From: JADJEI01 sp035328465
GTDB lineage: Bacteria > Bacteroidota > Ignavibacteria > Ignavibacteriales > Ignavibacteriaceae
NCBI GenBank assembly: GCA_035328465.1
Contig: DAOLIQ010000021.1
Coordinates: 1 to 39,412, forward strand
DNA: 39,412 nt
Direction of reading: 5' to 3'
Shown here in pieces: positions 24,640-32,743 of the stretch. How positions within the stretch are numbered: position 1 is the first letter of the stretch; every line of letters starts with the position of its first letter. The notes under the pieces are model-generated. The model made no database searches and was not told the DNA's origin. It was given only the letters and a program-made list of their open reading frames with translations. The position numbers and the translations under genes are program-made.

Positions 24640-26073
24640 CTAAAAACGATAAGTTGCGGTCATTACCAAGTTATCTAAAGAAATTTCCTGAAACGTTCGG
24701 GAAACATTGTCGCCGTAATTATCTCCAAAGTCAGTCCACCACCCGTGGGCATAACCAATATCAATTCCTAATGTTTCAGCAGCAAGAAATCCCAGACCTG
24801 CGGTAATATATTTTTTATTATAATCTGAGTTGTCATTTTTAAAAGCAGAAGACTGAATGAAATAACCAGCTCTTAATCTTAATCCAAAATTAGGGATGGT
24901 ATACTCAATTCCCAGATTATAATTGATTACGGCTTCAAGTTTTTCTTTGATATTTTTGTTTTGTTCGGAAATATATTGTTCCGTAAGACCGTTTGGATTA
25001 TCAAATTTCATTTGAGAGTAATCGATTAATGTTCCTTCGGCTGAAAATATAAATCCTGAATAAGCGGCAGAAAAGCCAGCGGCGAACTCAAAGGGAGTGA
25101 TGATATCATACTCAACTTGATCACTGTATTTGGCGGGATCTAGCTCTATAATCTGTCCTGTACCAAATTCACTGCTTCCATTTACGGTAAAATCTTCTTT
25201 GATCGAAAATGTTTTGGGAAACTGAATTGTGGTTCCAAAACGAACAAAATTATTCAACTGATAAATTAAACCGAGTTTTGCATTCCATCCTGATAGATCC
25301 CAGTTAAGTAATCTATTCAAATAAAAAGTTTTGAAATCAACCGTCTGAGGTTCACCGGCTGCAGTTGTATCCTGGTAAATATTTTTGGTATCATCTTCAT
25401 AGTAATCATTGTTTTGCTCGAAAGTACCGGAAACAATATTCAGATTCAAACCCAAATAAAGATTTTGGACGAGTTCGACGGCACCGGATAAAGTCCAGTA
25501 ATCAACACTTCCAGAAGAAATAACAGTTCCACTTTGATTTAGATTACCGTTAATAGGCGAAACATTATTTTCGTCAGTAAGATAAAGATCAAAAGGAACA
25601 TCGGTATCCAACAAGTTTTTAATCATAGAATTATCTGAGTTGTTGAAACCATCAAATTGTACTGCCCCCACCAAATTGGAAGTGGTATGATATGATAATC
25701 CAAAAACTAAACTACCGCGCAATGTCGGGAAAGGAAAAACAAAACTGAGTCTGTTTAGATTTGTTGAACTGTTGGAATATTCAGAATTGTTTCCGAAAAA
25801 TGTAGTAGTATTATTAAAGTTTGAGTAATCTAATCCACCTGAAAATTCAAGTCTTTTTAGCAGCCCAAACCCAGCTGGATTGAAAAATGAAGCCGAGCCA
25901 TCATCACTTAGTCCAATATAACTGTTGCCCATTCCTAAGGCTCGTGCATTAGCACCAAGTCCGGAGTAACCCAATCTTAGTGCATCATTAATATTTTGAG
26001 TAAATGATTGAACAGAAGTTAAAAAAATAATAATAAGAGTTAAGCTAAATAGATTGACAAATAATTTTTTCAT
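24640..26073 (-). CDS. Outer-membrane barrel protein, OmpP1/FadL-like
   Basis: A 477-residue exported protein. A signal peptide (about 1-25, KKLFVNLFSLTLIIIFLTSV) is followed by ANARALGMGNSYIGLSDDGS and FFNPAGFGLL (about 40-75). These are hallmarks of the OmpP1/FadL/TodX family and of the PorV-like proteins in this phylum. The rest alternates polar and aromatic residues as beta-strands and ends in aromatic VMTATYRF, typical of a barrel. FadL members pass hydrophobic compounds; the substrate here is unknown. ATG 26073 overlaps the stop of the upstream lipoprotein gene; a GTG three bases earlier is an equally workable start with better spacing to AAGGA. Transcription ends at the hairpin at 24590-24615. 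Confidence 0.87.
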   Translation of the reverse strand: MKKLFVNLFSLTLIIIFLTSVQSFTQNINDALRLGYSGLGANARALGMGNSYIGLSDDGSASFFNPAGFGLLKRLEFSGGLDYSNFNNTTTFFGNNSEYSNSSTNLNRLSFVFPFPTLRGSLVFGLSYHTTSNLVGAVQFDGFNNSDNSMIKNLLDTDVPFDLYLTDENNVSPINGNLNQSGTVISSGSVDYWTLSGAVELVQNLYLGLNLNIVSGTFEQNNDYYEDDTKNIYQDTTAAGEPQTVDFKTFYLNRLLNWDLSGWNAKLGLIYQLNNFVRFGTTIQFPKTFSIKEDFTVNGSSEFGTGQIIELDPAKYSDQVEYDIITPFEFAAGFSAAYSGFIFSAEGTLIDYSQMKFDNPNGLTEQYISEQNKNIKEKLEAVINYNLGIEYTIPNFGLRLRAGYFIQSSAFKNDNSDYNKKYITAGLGFLAAETLGIDIGYAHGWWTDFGDNYGDNVSRTFQEISLDNLVMTATYRF

Positions 26074-26570
26074 CACTTTCGTTTTCCTTCAGAATTTCTA
26101 CTGCCATTGTCATTTCGTATGCTGTTATCATTTCCGGAGTTTTGGGATCTGCTGCTGGAATTTTCAGTTTGTGTAGTTGTTCCAGAATTTGTATTAGTAT
26201 TACTCCCCGAATTTGAATTCGATGGTTTAGAGGGTGGAGGTGTGTCAACAATTAAAGTTCTCCCGGTTTCAGTGTTTCTGCCGTTCCCTGAATTTCTTAA
26301 TGATTCGATATCTTCTGAGTTATTTTCTATTTGTGTTGAGTTATTCGGTGAGTAATGAAGATCATACCACCAGGGGTAAGAATAGTAATAACCATAACCA
26401 AAAAGAAGTGGGTCACCGTACCCAAATGAATTATTAAATTCTGTTACACTTTCATAATCCGAGTCAGAAGGCATTCTATCTTCAGGTGTCCAGAGCACTG
26501 TGTAGCAGCCTGAAATAGATACAGCGACAATTAAAATTGTTATTCTGCTAATAAAATGACGCGCATTCAT
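26073..26570 (-). CDS. Low-complexity surface lipoprotein
   Basis: A 165-residue predicted lipoprotein. A basic, hydrophobic signal ends in the lipobox SISGC (Cys22). An aromatic patch follows at about 50-75 (GYGYYYSYPWWYDLHY). The C-terminal 80 residues are a disordered Ser/Asn/Gly/Thr tail rich in charged residues at the end. I know no family. It shares its plan (lipobox, Gly/Tyr patch, disordered tail) with the larger protein encoded just upstream, so the two are probably related in role. It starts 5 bases after that gene and overlaps the FadL-like gene, so the three form one operon. Function is unknown; an outer-membrane or surface location is inferred. Confidence 0.75.
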   Translation of the reverse strand: MNARHFISRITILIVAVSISGCYTVLWTPEDRMPSDSDYESVTEFNNSFGYGDPLLFGYGYYYSYPWWYDLHYSPNNSTQIENNSEDIESLRNSGNGRNTETGRTLIVDTPPPSKPSNSNSGSNTNTNSGTTTQTENSSSRSQNSGNDNSIRNDNGSRNSEGKRK

Positions 26571-26575
26571 TCAAT

Positions 26576-27718
26576 TTACCTTGTATTCTTTCTTGTATTA
26601 TTGCCGCTGTTATTTCCCGATGTACGTGGAGGCGGTGAATACGTTTTCGTCGGTGGAGAATAGGTTTTTGTTGGTGGCGAATAATTTCTCGTTGGTGGAT
26701 TATATGATTTAGTAGGTGGAGTGTTGTGTTTCGTTGGCGGGTTATAATTTTTAGGAGATTGATAAGTCTTTTTTTCTGTGCTGTTTACTTTTGGCGGAAT
26801 ATTTCTGACATCATTTTTAATTTTAGGTGTCTGATTGCCCTTACTTCTATTAATCTCCTTTGTATCGGTATTGCCCTTTTTAATTAGCGGATCTCTACTG
26901 GTAGTATTTGGATTTTTTGAAATGGTTTTAGGATCATCAGTTTTTACTTCATTAAAATTCTTTTTAATAGATGTTTTAGTATCCGATTGATTTCTAACAA
27001 TTTTTTTAGTCTCATCAACACGTGCTGATTTTTTATTTGGAATAATATTACTTGTCCCTCTGCTATTATTCTTTGAAGTGACGGTTAACAAATCCCGATC
27101 TTTGTTATTATTCATCATCGATAACTCACCATCTCTTGAGAGTGTATTTCGTGTGAGAGGGTCGCGAGAGGTGTACGAATTACGAAGTCCGCTGGAATTT
27201 CTAAGCGAATACCTGCTATTATCCCTGTATTTATAATTGGAAGAGTAATTACCGTAATAGTGAGAATAGTAGTTCCCATAAGAATAATATGGATAACCAT
27301 ACCAGTAATCATAATAATAATATGAATAAGGATAATAAATATAAGGTGAGTAGCAATATGGATAAAAGAACGGATCCCAACAGAATTGATTGTAATAAGG
27401 GTACCCGTAAGAAAATCCAATCGAAATTGATGGATAATAATAACCTAAGTATCGGTGATAGGATGGATAATTTAAGTAGTACTCATCATCAAGATATGAT
27501 TCATCCTCGCCGGTATAATCACTAATTGTATCTTCATAGGTGTAAGAATCTTCAGAATAATTTGTGTCAGATTCTTCGGTATAATAAATGTCTTCATCAG
27601 TTGGCGGGCGATGCTGCTTTCGTGTGCCATCATACATTGCAAATTGAGTATAGCACCCGCTAAAAATTGACCCGGCTGCTAGAAGGATCACTATCTTATA
27701 AATATTTAACTTAAACAT
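26576..27718 (-). CDS. Tyrosine-rich lipoprotein with C-terminal Pro-Thr-Lys heptad repeats
   Basis: A 380-residue predicted lipoprotein with lipobox IFSGC (Cys22). Three regions follow. Residues 40-80 are acidic with spaced tyrosines. Residues 81-170 are about 40 percent tyrosine (36 of 90) mixed with Pro, Gly and Ser. Residues 170-380 are a disordered basic tail ending in six near-perfect heptads of the type YSPPTKT (325-366). No enzymatic motif is visible. The composition is like structural or adhesive proteins: extensins and mussel foot proteins have similar Tyr/Pro/Lys repeats. That is resemblance, not homology. ATG 27718 has a strong AAGGAG. It is the first gene of an operon with the smaller lipoprotein and the FadL-like barrel. 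Confidence 0.78.
   Translation of the reverse strand: MFKLNIYKIVILLAAGSIFSGCYTQFAMYDGTRKQHRPPTDEDIYYTEESDTNYSEDSYTYEDTISDYTGEDESYLDDEYYLNYPSYHRYLGYYYPSISIGFSYGYPYYNQFCWDPFFYPYCYSPYIYYPYSYYYYDYWYGYPYYSYGNYYSHYYGNYSSNYKYRDNSRYSLRNSSGLRNSYTSRDPLTRNTLSRDGELSMMNNNKDRDLLTVTSKNNSRGTSNIIPNKKSARVDETKKIVRNQSDTKTSIKKNFNEVKTDDPKTISKNPNTTSRDPLIKKGNTDTKEINRSKGNQTPKIKNDVRNIPPKVNSTEKKTYQSPKNYNPPTKHNTPPTKSYNPPTRNYSPPTKTYSPPTKTYSPPPRTSGNNSGNNTRKNTR
26621..26746 (-). repeat. Six tandem 21-base repeats encoding YxPPTKx heptads
   Basis: Six in-frame 21-base units in the lipoprotein gene encode YNPPTKH, NTPPTKS, YNPPTRN, YSPPTKT, YSPPTKT and YSPPPRT. The units are near-identical at protein level and similar at DNA level. 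The copy number could change by slippage. Confidence 0.8.
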
Positions 27719-27868
27719 TTCAAATCTCCTTTTAAATTCACCGTAACTTCATCAAAATCCGAGCCTTATAAAAGTGAAAAATTTATTCCAATTATTTCTT
27801 AAATGATCAAATGTTCTCAGGCTCTGTATATTTTTCTAAACCGATGCGTACACTATTTAATACAAGGA

Positions 27869-28642
27869 TTAAAATATGCTTTTTATGTATTCAATTCTAA
27901 GAGAACGATCGGCTGTGCTTGGACTCCATTTCTTATTATTCAAAAGATCACGCAAATCCAGGCCTAAGGTAAAACCTTCCCCAACTGATAATCGAAATCC
28001 AACATTCAAATAACCGCTTCCTTTGCCGTAAATTTCGGTTGTGTTGTCATTAAAAGTAAAATCGTATTCACCAATCACAGAAAACATTGAGCCGATTGTT
28101 TTTTCAAATCCAACTTGAAGATTTGCGAAATTGTCTCCATCTTTTGTTTCAAGCGAATAGTTAACCGTACCATGCAAACTTAAGTACCCGAGGAATTCAA
28201 AATTTTTACTTGCGGCACCAAAAAATCCGGGGGACTTAATTGCGTATCGCTTGTCTTCATCAAAATAAATGCCCTTACCCTGCGAGTCGAAACCCAAAGT
28301 TATGGCTGGTAACGCCACAGATTCATCTATCAATCGCACTCTTAAATTTACTGATGGAATTTTGTACCAATCTGGAGAGCCTGCACCAATAATATTAGCC
28401 CCTCCATAGGAAATGCCAAAACTAACATTATCAAAAACTCCGACTTCAAGTATTCCGATAACAACTCCAGCAGGAAGAATATTTGTTGTGACTCCAACGA
28501 ATCCTTTTTCCAGAATTCCTGCAGTTGGCATGTCAATCAGGTTTCTGTATTCGTATTTGGCTGTTTCGCCTGAAGTGCCTTGTGCAAATAAACTGCCGCA
28601 AGCCACGCTTAGCAGTATCAAAGCAGTAATAATATTTTTCAT
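27869..28642 (-). CDS. Exported beta-barrel protein, YjbH-like
   Basis: A 257-residue exported protein with a clear signal peptide (MKNIITALILLSVACGSLFA, residues 1-20). The mature part alternates as beta-strands and contains NLIDMPTAGILEKG and PAITLGFDSQGKG, which recall YjbH-like outer-membrane barrels linked to exopolysaccharide. The C-terminus (SLRIEYIKSIF) ends in Phe, as barrels often do. I prefer ATG 28642, with GAGGA just upstream and the signal peptide directly after it, over an in-frame ATG at 28708 that adds 22 charged residues. A 150-base gap separates it from the lipoprotein gene downstream. Family assignment is tentative. Confidence 0.72.
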   Translation of the reverse strand: MKNIITALILLSVACGSLFAQGTSGETAKYEYRNLIDMPTAGILEKGFVGVTTNILPAGVVIGILEVGVFDNVSFGISYGGANIIGAGSPDWYKIPSVNLRVRLIDESVALPAITLGFDSQGKGIYFDEDKRYAIKSPGFFGAASKNFEFLGYLSLHGTVNYSLETKDGDNFANLQVGFEKTIGSMFSVIGEYDFTFNDNTTEIYGKGSGYLNVGFRLSVGEGFTLGLDLRDLLNNKKWSPSTADRSLRIEYIKSIF

Positions 28643-28718
28643 AGTTCCTCGATGAAATCTTTTAATTTTTTCTGATTTAAAATAGTAATAAATATTTACT
28701 TTGTTCATTACTTAATTA

Positions 28719-29102
28719 TTACGCCGATGGAACTTGAACTGGGATTTCAATGACTGCAGGTAATAATGAATACTGACTTGTTGCGCGAATTATTACAATA
28801 CCTGATTTACTTAACGCTTTGATTTTGAGTTCCCCCTTTGAAAAATCGTTATTAAGAATTTCTACTAAGTCCTGTCCTTCTATTATTTCATAATGAGCGC
28901 TAATGGTTCTAAAGGCGATTTCGTATCCCAGCGCATTTAACCCAAAGGCTCTTATTTCGGCAGTCGAATTTGAATTGCAAAATATTATCTGATTTGAAAT
29001 TTCATATTTGATTTCATAAATAGAATAAACATAGTAGTAAAAGAACAAAGCAACTAAGATGATAAATAATAAAATCAAATAAATGATGCTGCTCTTTTTC
29101 AT
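28719..29102 (-). CDS. Membrane-anchored protein with Ig-like beta domain
   Basis: A 127-residue protein. One N-terminal hydrophobic segment (about 5-27) anchors it in the membrane. The outer part (30-127) is a predicted beta-sandwich with spacing like bacterial Ig-like (BIG2-type) domains (KGELKIKALSKSGIVIIRAT, then VIEIPVQVP). No catalytic motif is seen. Its ATG overlaps the stop of the ATP-grasp gene upstream by ATGA, so the two are translated together and may act on the same process. Function is unknown. Confidence 0.65.
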   Translation of the reverse strand: MKKSSIIYLILLFIILVALFFYYYVYSIYEIKYEISNQIIFCNSNSTAEIRAFGLNALGYEIAFRTISAHYEIIEGQDLVEILNNDFSKGELKIKALSKSGIVIIRATSQYSLLPAVIEIPVQVPSA

Positions 29103-30004
29103 TTTAGTTTTAAGGAATATAGAATAGTGTCTCTTAAACTTTCAATAATTGCAGTAACTATTTCATCAGGTACACCATCGAAATGCTTTGATTTAAAGCG
29201 CATGTCACATTGGTCATTAACATAATCGATCACTACGTATTTGTCATTTTGCGTAAGAACAATTTCTGTAGAAAAGAAATCCAAACCCGTTAATACAGCT
29301 ATTTTCTTCGTTATTTGTAAAAGTTTTTTATAAAGCTTAGTGTCAAAATATTCGAATGGCTTATAGATGTGTGTTAAATCATCCCACCAGACAGGAATCG
29401 GTTTTCCAAAAGCATAAAAGCATCGAAACCATGCTCTTTGCTTGTCAATAAATAAGGGATAAATTTTTTCTTGTAATAAATATTTATCATTAGAATAAAC
29501 TACACGCTCTTGAAGGACTTCTTTTAAAGATTCAGCTCCGGTAACAACTCCAATACCGCCCCCAGTGTTGTTGCAAGGTTTTATTATAAATGGTCTTCCT
29601 AAAATTTTTAGATCATCGACTGATAAATAAATATCTTCAATCTGGCTGTGGGGAGGAATTATTATTGAATGCGGTACATGCAGCCCGGCTGTAATAAATT
29701 CAAGATGCATACTTGCCTTATCAATTGCATGCTGAACTTTTTTGTATGGGTTGAATATCCTAATTTTTCTTCGTGTAAGGATTTTCGCAAGCTCCGAAAA
29801 TCTTTCATCAACATCTGATGCACGATCGAGATAAAAATCAAAATTTATTTTTTTAGCTTTTACATCAGCAGTTACTTCTTTCACATTGTAATCTGCCACT
29901 CTGTACGTTGTAATATTTGAACCTTGCAAAATTTCTTCAATAAGATTAATAAAATCTTCGTCATATTCCCAAACGTATGCTATTCCAAGTATATAATTAG
30001 ACAT
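29099..30004 (-). CDS. Orphan ATP-grasp (RimK/GshB-like) ligase
   Basis: A 301-residue cytoplasmic protein. The N-terminal 85 residues are a pre-ATP-grasp domain. PFIIKPCNNTGGGIGVVTG (about 138-156) is the ATP-grasp phosphate loop, and YLLQEKIYP follows as the nucleotide-contact strand. The end has STEIVLTQNDKYVVIDYVNDQCDMR, with the Glu, Asp and Asn expected for metal binding. It should activate a carboxylate and join it to an amine or similar group, but the substrates are unknown. It differs from the ATP-grasp enzymes at 10532-14679 and is not near them. It is cotranscribed with a membrane-anchored beta-domain protein. The 103-base gap to the divergent TPR lipoprotein gene holds its promoter. 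Confidence 0.8.
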   Translation of the reverse strand: MSNYILGIAYVWEYDEDFINLIEEILQGSNITTYRVADYNVKEVTADVKAKKINFDFYLDRASDVDERFSELAKILTRRKIRIFNPYKKVQHAIDKASMHLEFITAGLHVPHSIIIPPHSQIEDIYLSVDDLKILGRPFIIKPCNNTGGGIGVVTGAESLKEVLQERVVYSNDKYLLQEKIYPLFIDKQRAWFRCFYAFGKPIPVWWDDLTHIYKPFEYFDTKLYKKLLQITKKIAVLTGLDFFSTEIVLTQNDKYVVIDYVNDQCDMRFKSKHFDGVPDEIVTAIIESLRDTILYSLKLK

Positions 30005-30107
30005 TTCTTATTAAACTTTTTACAAAGATATTGTTTGCTATATTTGCAAACAAGGATTATAAAATCTGAACTAAAAATAATTTCTAATAAAATTCTTAAT
30101 TGTAATA

Positions 30108-31961
30108 TTGAACTGTATTCTATTATCACAAAAAAATGTTTTAGCTGCTTTGGTTTTCATTTTAGCTTTGGTATTTGCTAATTGTTCAACCTTACAAAAG
30201 TCAATTACAGAAAGTCAAAGCACTGAAGCTAATTCGAATTATCTGGCAGATGAAAAGTTAATTTATCCCGATAAAAAACTTGCGTTAAGTTTATTTATTA
30301 CCGGTTCAGCCGCTGAAGTGAAGGGGGATTATCAAACTGCAATTATAAATTATCAGCAAGCATTAAGGCATGATTCATCTGCTGGAATATTTTATGCACT
30401 TGGCAAAGCATACTATGTTACTCGAAAACTGGATCTTGCATTAATGAATTTATTAAACGCAATCAAAATAGACCCGGAACAAAAGGATTTTAAAAATCTT
30501 TTGGTTGATGTTTATATCTCTGCAAACCAAAATGATTCTGCTGCAGGAATTTTAAATGAGATGATATCGAATGATTCTACAGACCCCGCCCCCTATTTCA
30601 GGCTTGCTGTACTTTACGAGGATTCGAAACCACTTTCAGCAATTGAAATTTATAACAAGCTTACTGATTTGATAGGACCGCAATGGAATGTCTTACTTCG
30701 GGTTTCAGAATTATATGCAAGACTTGAAAAATATGATCTGGCTGCTAAATCAATCGAAGAACTGCTCACGATTGATCCCTCAAATGTTTCCATTCAAAAA
30801 ATCCTTGCTGATTATTATCAACGCGATAAAAATTATCAGGCAGCAGAAAATATACTTAATGATATTCTTGAATCAACTCCCGACGATCTTGAAGCAAGAG
30901 AGAAAAAAGCAATTTTATTAATTGAACAAAACAAATGGATCGAAGCAGGGGAGCAATATCAATATATTGCAAACCAGCCTGATATTCCGCTTGATGCAAA
31001 GCTAAACATCGGAGGTAATTTTTTTGCTCAATCTCTCAAAGACACTTCATTACATTCTTTTACCAAAATATTTTTTGAATCTATTGATAAAGACACAACC
31101 GACTGGCAGATAAAAATGTACCTCGGTGCAATCGCACTAAATGAAAAAAATGATTCTTCTGCAATAAAATATTTCAAACAGACAACAGAATTAGCAAGCT
31201 GGAATTCACAAGCTTGGGTGCGGCTTGGCGGATTGTATTACGATAATGCCAAATATTCCGAAGCCGAAAAAGTAATGAGTGAAGCTATCGAAAATTTTCC
31301 GCAGGATTACGCTGTGAATTTCATACTCGGACTTTCACTCGCGCAAAACAATAAACAGAAGGAAGCAAAAGTTTATCTCGAAAAATCAGTTGAACTTAAT
31401 CCTTATGATGTAAACACACTTTCTGCTTATGCTTACACTTTAAGTCAGATAAAGGAAAATGAAAGTGCGGTTGAATATCTCAATCGTGCAATTATTCTTG
31501 CCCCCAACGATGTTAACCTACTTGGTACGCTTGGATTAATTTACAATTCGATGGGAAAATTAGCGGAGTCTGACAGCGTTTACGAGCGTGCTTTACAAAT
31601 TGATTCCACTAATGCTTTAGTCAATAATAATTATGCCTACTCGCTTTCAGAGCGTGATCTTCAGCTCGGGCGGGCTTTAATGATGGTGAAAATAGCAGTC
31701 GAAAAAGAACCCGAAAATTCATCGTATCTTGATACAATCGGGTGGGTGTATTTCAAACTTGGAAATTATGAAGAGGCAAAAAAATATCTCGAAAAAGGAT
31801 TGACTGTCAGCGGAGACCGGGCAGTAATTCTTGATCATCTTGGCGATGTATTATTTAAATTAGGACTGAAAGAAGAAGCGATAAATAATTGGAAGAAGGC
31901 TCAGTCTATAGATCCAAATAATGAAAATCTGAAAAAGAAAATTGAGAAAGGTGAACTTTGA
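30108..31961 (+). CDS. TPR-repeat protein, probable lipoprotein
   Basis: A 617-residue exported TPR protein. A hydrophobic signal (about 8-25) ends in FANC (Cys26), an imperfect lipobox with Asn before the Cys. About 14 TPR units follow from residue 65 to the end (for example AWVRLGGLYYDNAKYSEAEK). The start is TTG 30108; no ATG or clear ribosome site precedes the signal, so the exact start is unsure. Its TGA stop overlaps the TTG start of the DUF4292 gene. TPR, DUF4292 and M23/EnvC-like genes stand in this order in many Bacteroidota, which points to outer-membrane or peptidoglycan assembly. A scaffold at the inner face of the outer membrane is likely. Confidence 0.85.
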   Translation: MNCILLSQKNVLAALVFILALVFANCSTLQKSITESQSTEANSNYLADEKLIYPDKKLALSLFITGSAAEVKGDYQTAIINYQQALRHDSSAGIFYALGKAYYVTRKLDLALMNLLNAIKIDPEQKDFKNLLVDVYISANQNDSAAGILNEMISNDSTDPAPYFRLAVLYEDSKPLSAIEIYNKLTDLIGPQWNVLLRVSELYARLEKYDLAAKSIEELLTIDPSNVSIQKILADYYQRDKNYQAAENILNDILESTPDDLEAREKKAILLIEQNKWIEAGEQYQYIANQPDIPLDAKLNIGGNFFAQSLKDTSLHSFTKIFFESIDKDTTDWQIKMYLGAIALNEKNDSSAIKYFKQTTELASWNSQAWVRLGGLYYDNAKYSEAEKVMSEAIENFPQDYAVNFILGLSLAQNNKQKEAKVYLEKSVELNPYDVNTLSAYAYTLSQIKENESAVEYLNRAIILAPNDVNLLGTLGLIYNSMGKLAESDSVYERALQIDSTNALVNNNYAYSLSERDLQLGRALMMVKIAVEKEPENSSYLDTIGWVYFKLGNYEEAKKYLEKGLTVSGDRAVILDHLGDVLFKLGLKEEAINNWKKAQSIDPNNENLKKKIEKGEL

Positions 31962-32743
31962 GGTTAAGATTATTTTTGTTTGCAATATTGTTTTTACTTC
32001 CTTTGATAATTGATGGATGTGTCCCTTCTAAACCTACCGAACAATTGGAAATCCTTCCTTCTGAAAGGCTGGTAAACAAACTTGAAGTAAACAGAAGAAG
32101 GATTAAAAATTTTGAAGGGTATGGCACACTCTCAGTGAAGACTCCTCAATTTAATAACAGCGCTAATTTCAGAATTGTGATTGTTAAACCAGATACCATT
32201 TATCTTACTATTTATGGGCCATTTGGTTTAGAACTTGCTCAATCTGTTGTTACTGGTGAGAATTTTATTTTTTATGATCAGTTAAGTAATTCGGCCTATA
32301 AAGGCAAGGTGGGTGATGATATTCTAAAAGAGATTTTTAAAATCAATTTATCGTTCAGGCAGCTTCTTGATGCTTTTGTCGGGTCGGTTGATCTTACGCC
32401 AAAACTTTACCGCAGCCCGGATAAATTTGAAGTAATATATGACGAATACATGCTCACTTATATTGATTCACTGACAAATTACAAAGACAAATACACGATT
32501 GATGTTCGGGAATTGGGTATCAAAAACTTTACGATCACGAATGAAGTTGACGAAATATTATTAGATAGTAAGTATTCGAAATTCCAAATTGTTGAATCAG
32601 TAGCCGTTCCAAACAGGATTGAAATGATTAATTTTAAAGATGATCAGTCAGTAACCATCGAATACAAAACAATATCAGTTAATAAGAAAAATTTATTTGT
32701 CGATTTCGTCCTGCCTTCAGATGCAAACATAATCGAATGGTAA
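31958..32743 (+). CDS. DUF4292 lipoprotein, LolB-like fold
   Basis: A 261-residue predicted lipoprotein with a signal ending in IIDGC (Cys21). The mature part has the DUF4292 pattern: RRRIKNFEGYGTLSV, TIYLTIYGPFGLELAQ, ENFIFYDQLSNSAYKG and a C-terminal VPNRIEMINFKD. The family is thought to share the half-barrel fold of LolA/LolB, proteins that carry or insert lipoproteins. Bacteroidota lack classical LolB, so a similar job is plausible but unproven. It starts at TTG 31958 with AAAGGTG upstream and overlaps the preceding stop by four bases. It overlaps the next gene by seven bases. The three genes are clearly one operon. Confidence 0.83.
   Translation: MRLRLFLFAILFLLPLIIDGCVPSKPTEQLEILPSERLVNKLEVNRRRIKNFEGYGTLSVKTPQFNNSANFRIVIVKPDTIYLTIYGPFGLELAQSVVTGENFIFYDQLSNSAYKGKVGDDILKEIFKINLSFRQLLDAFVGSVDLTPKLYRSPDKFEVIYDEYMLTYIDSLTNYKDKYTIDVRELGIKNFTITNEVDEILLDSKYSKFQIVESVAVPNRIEMINFKDDQSVTIEYKTISVNKKNLFVDFVLPSDANIIEW

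Noticed and set aside
27761..27824. Inverted repeat GAGCCT / AGGCTC between the barrel and lipoprotein genes
   Set aside because: A 6-bp match over a 52-base loop is expected by chance.
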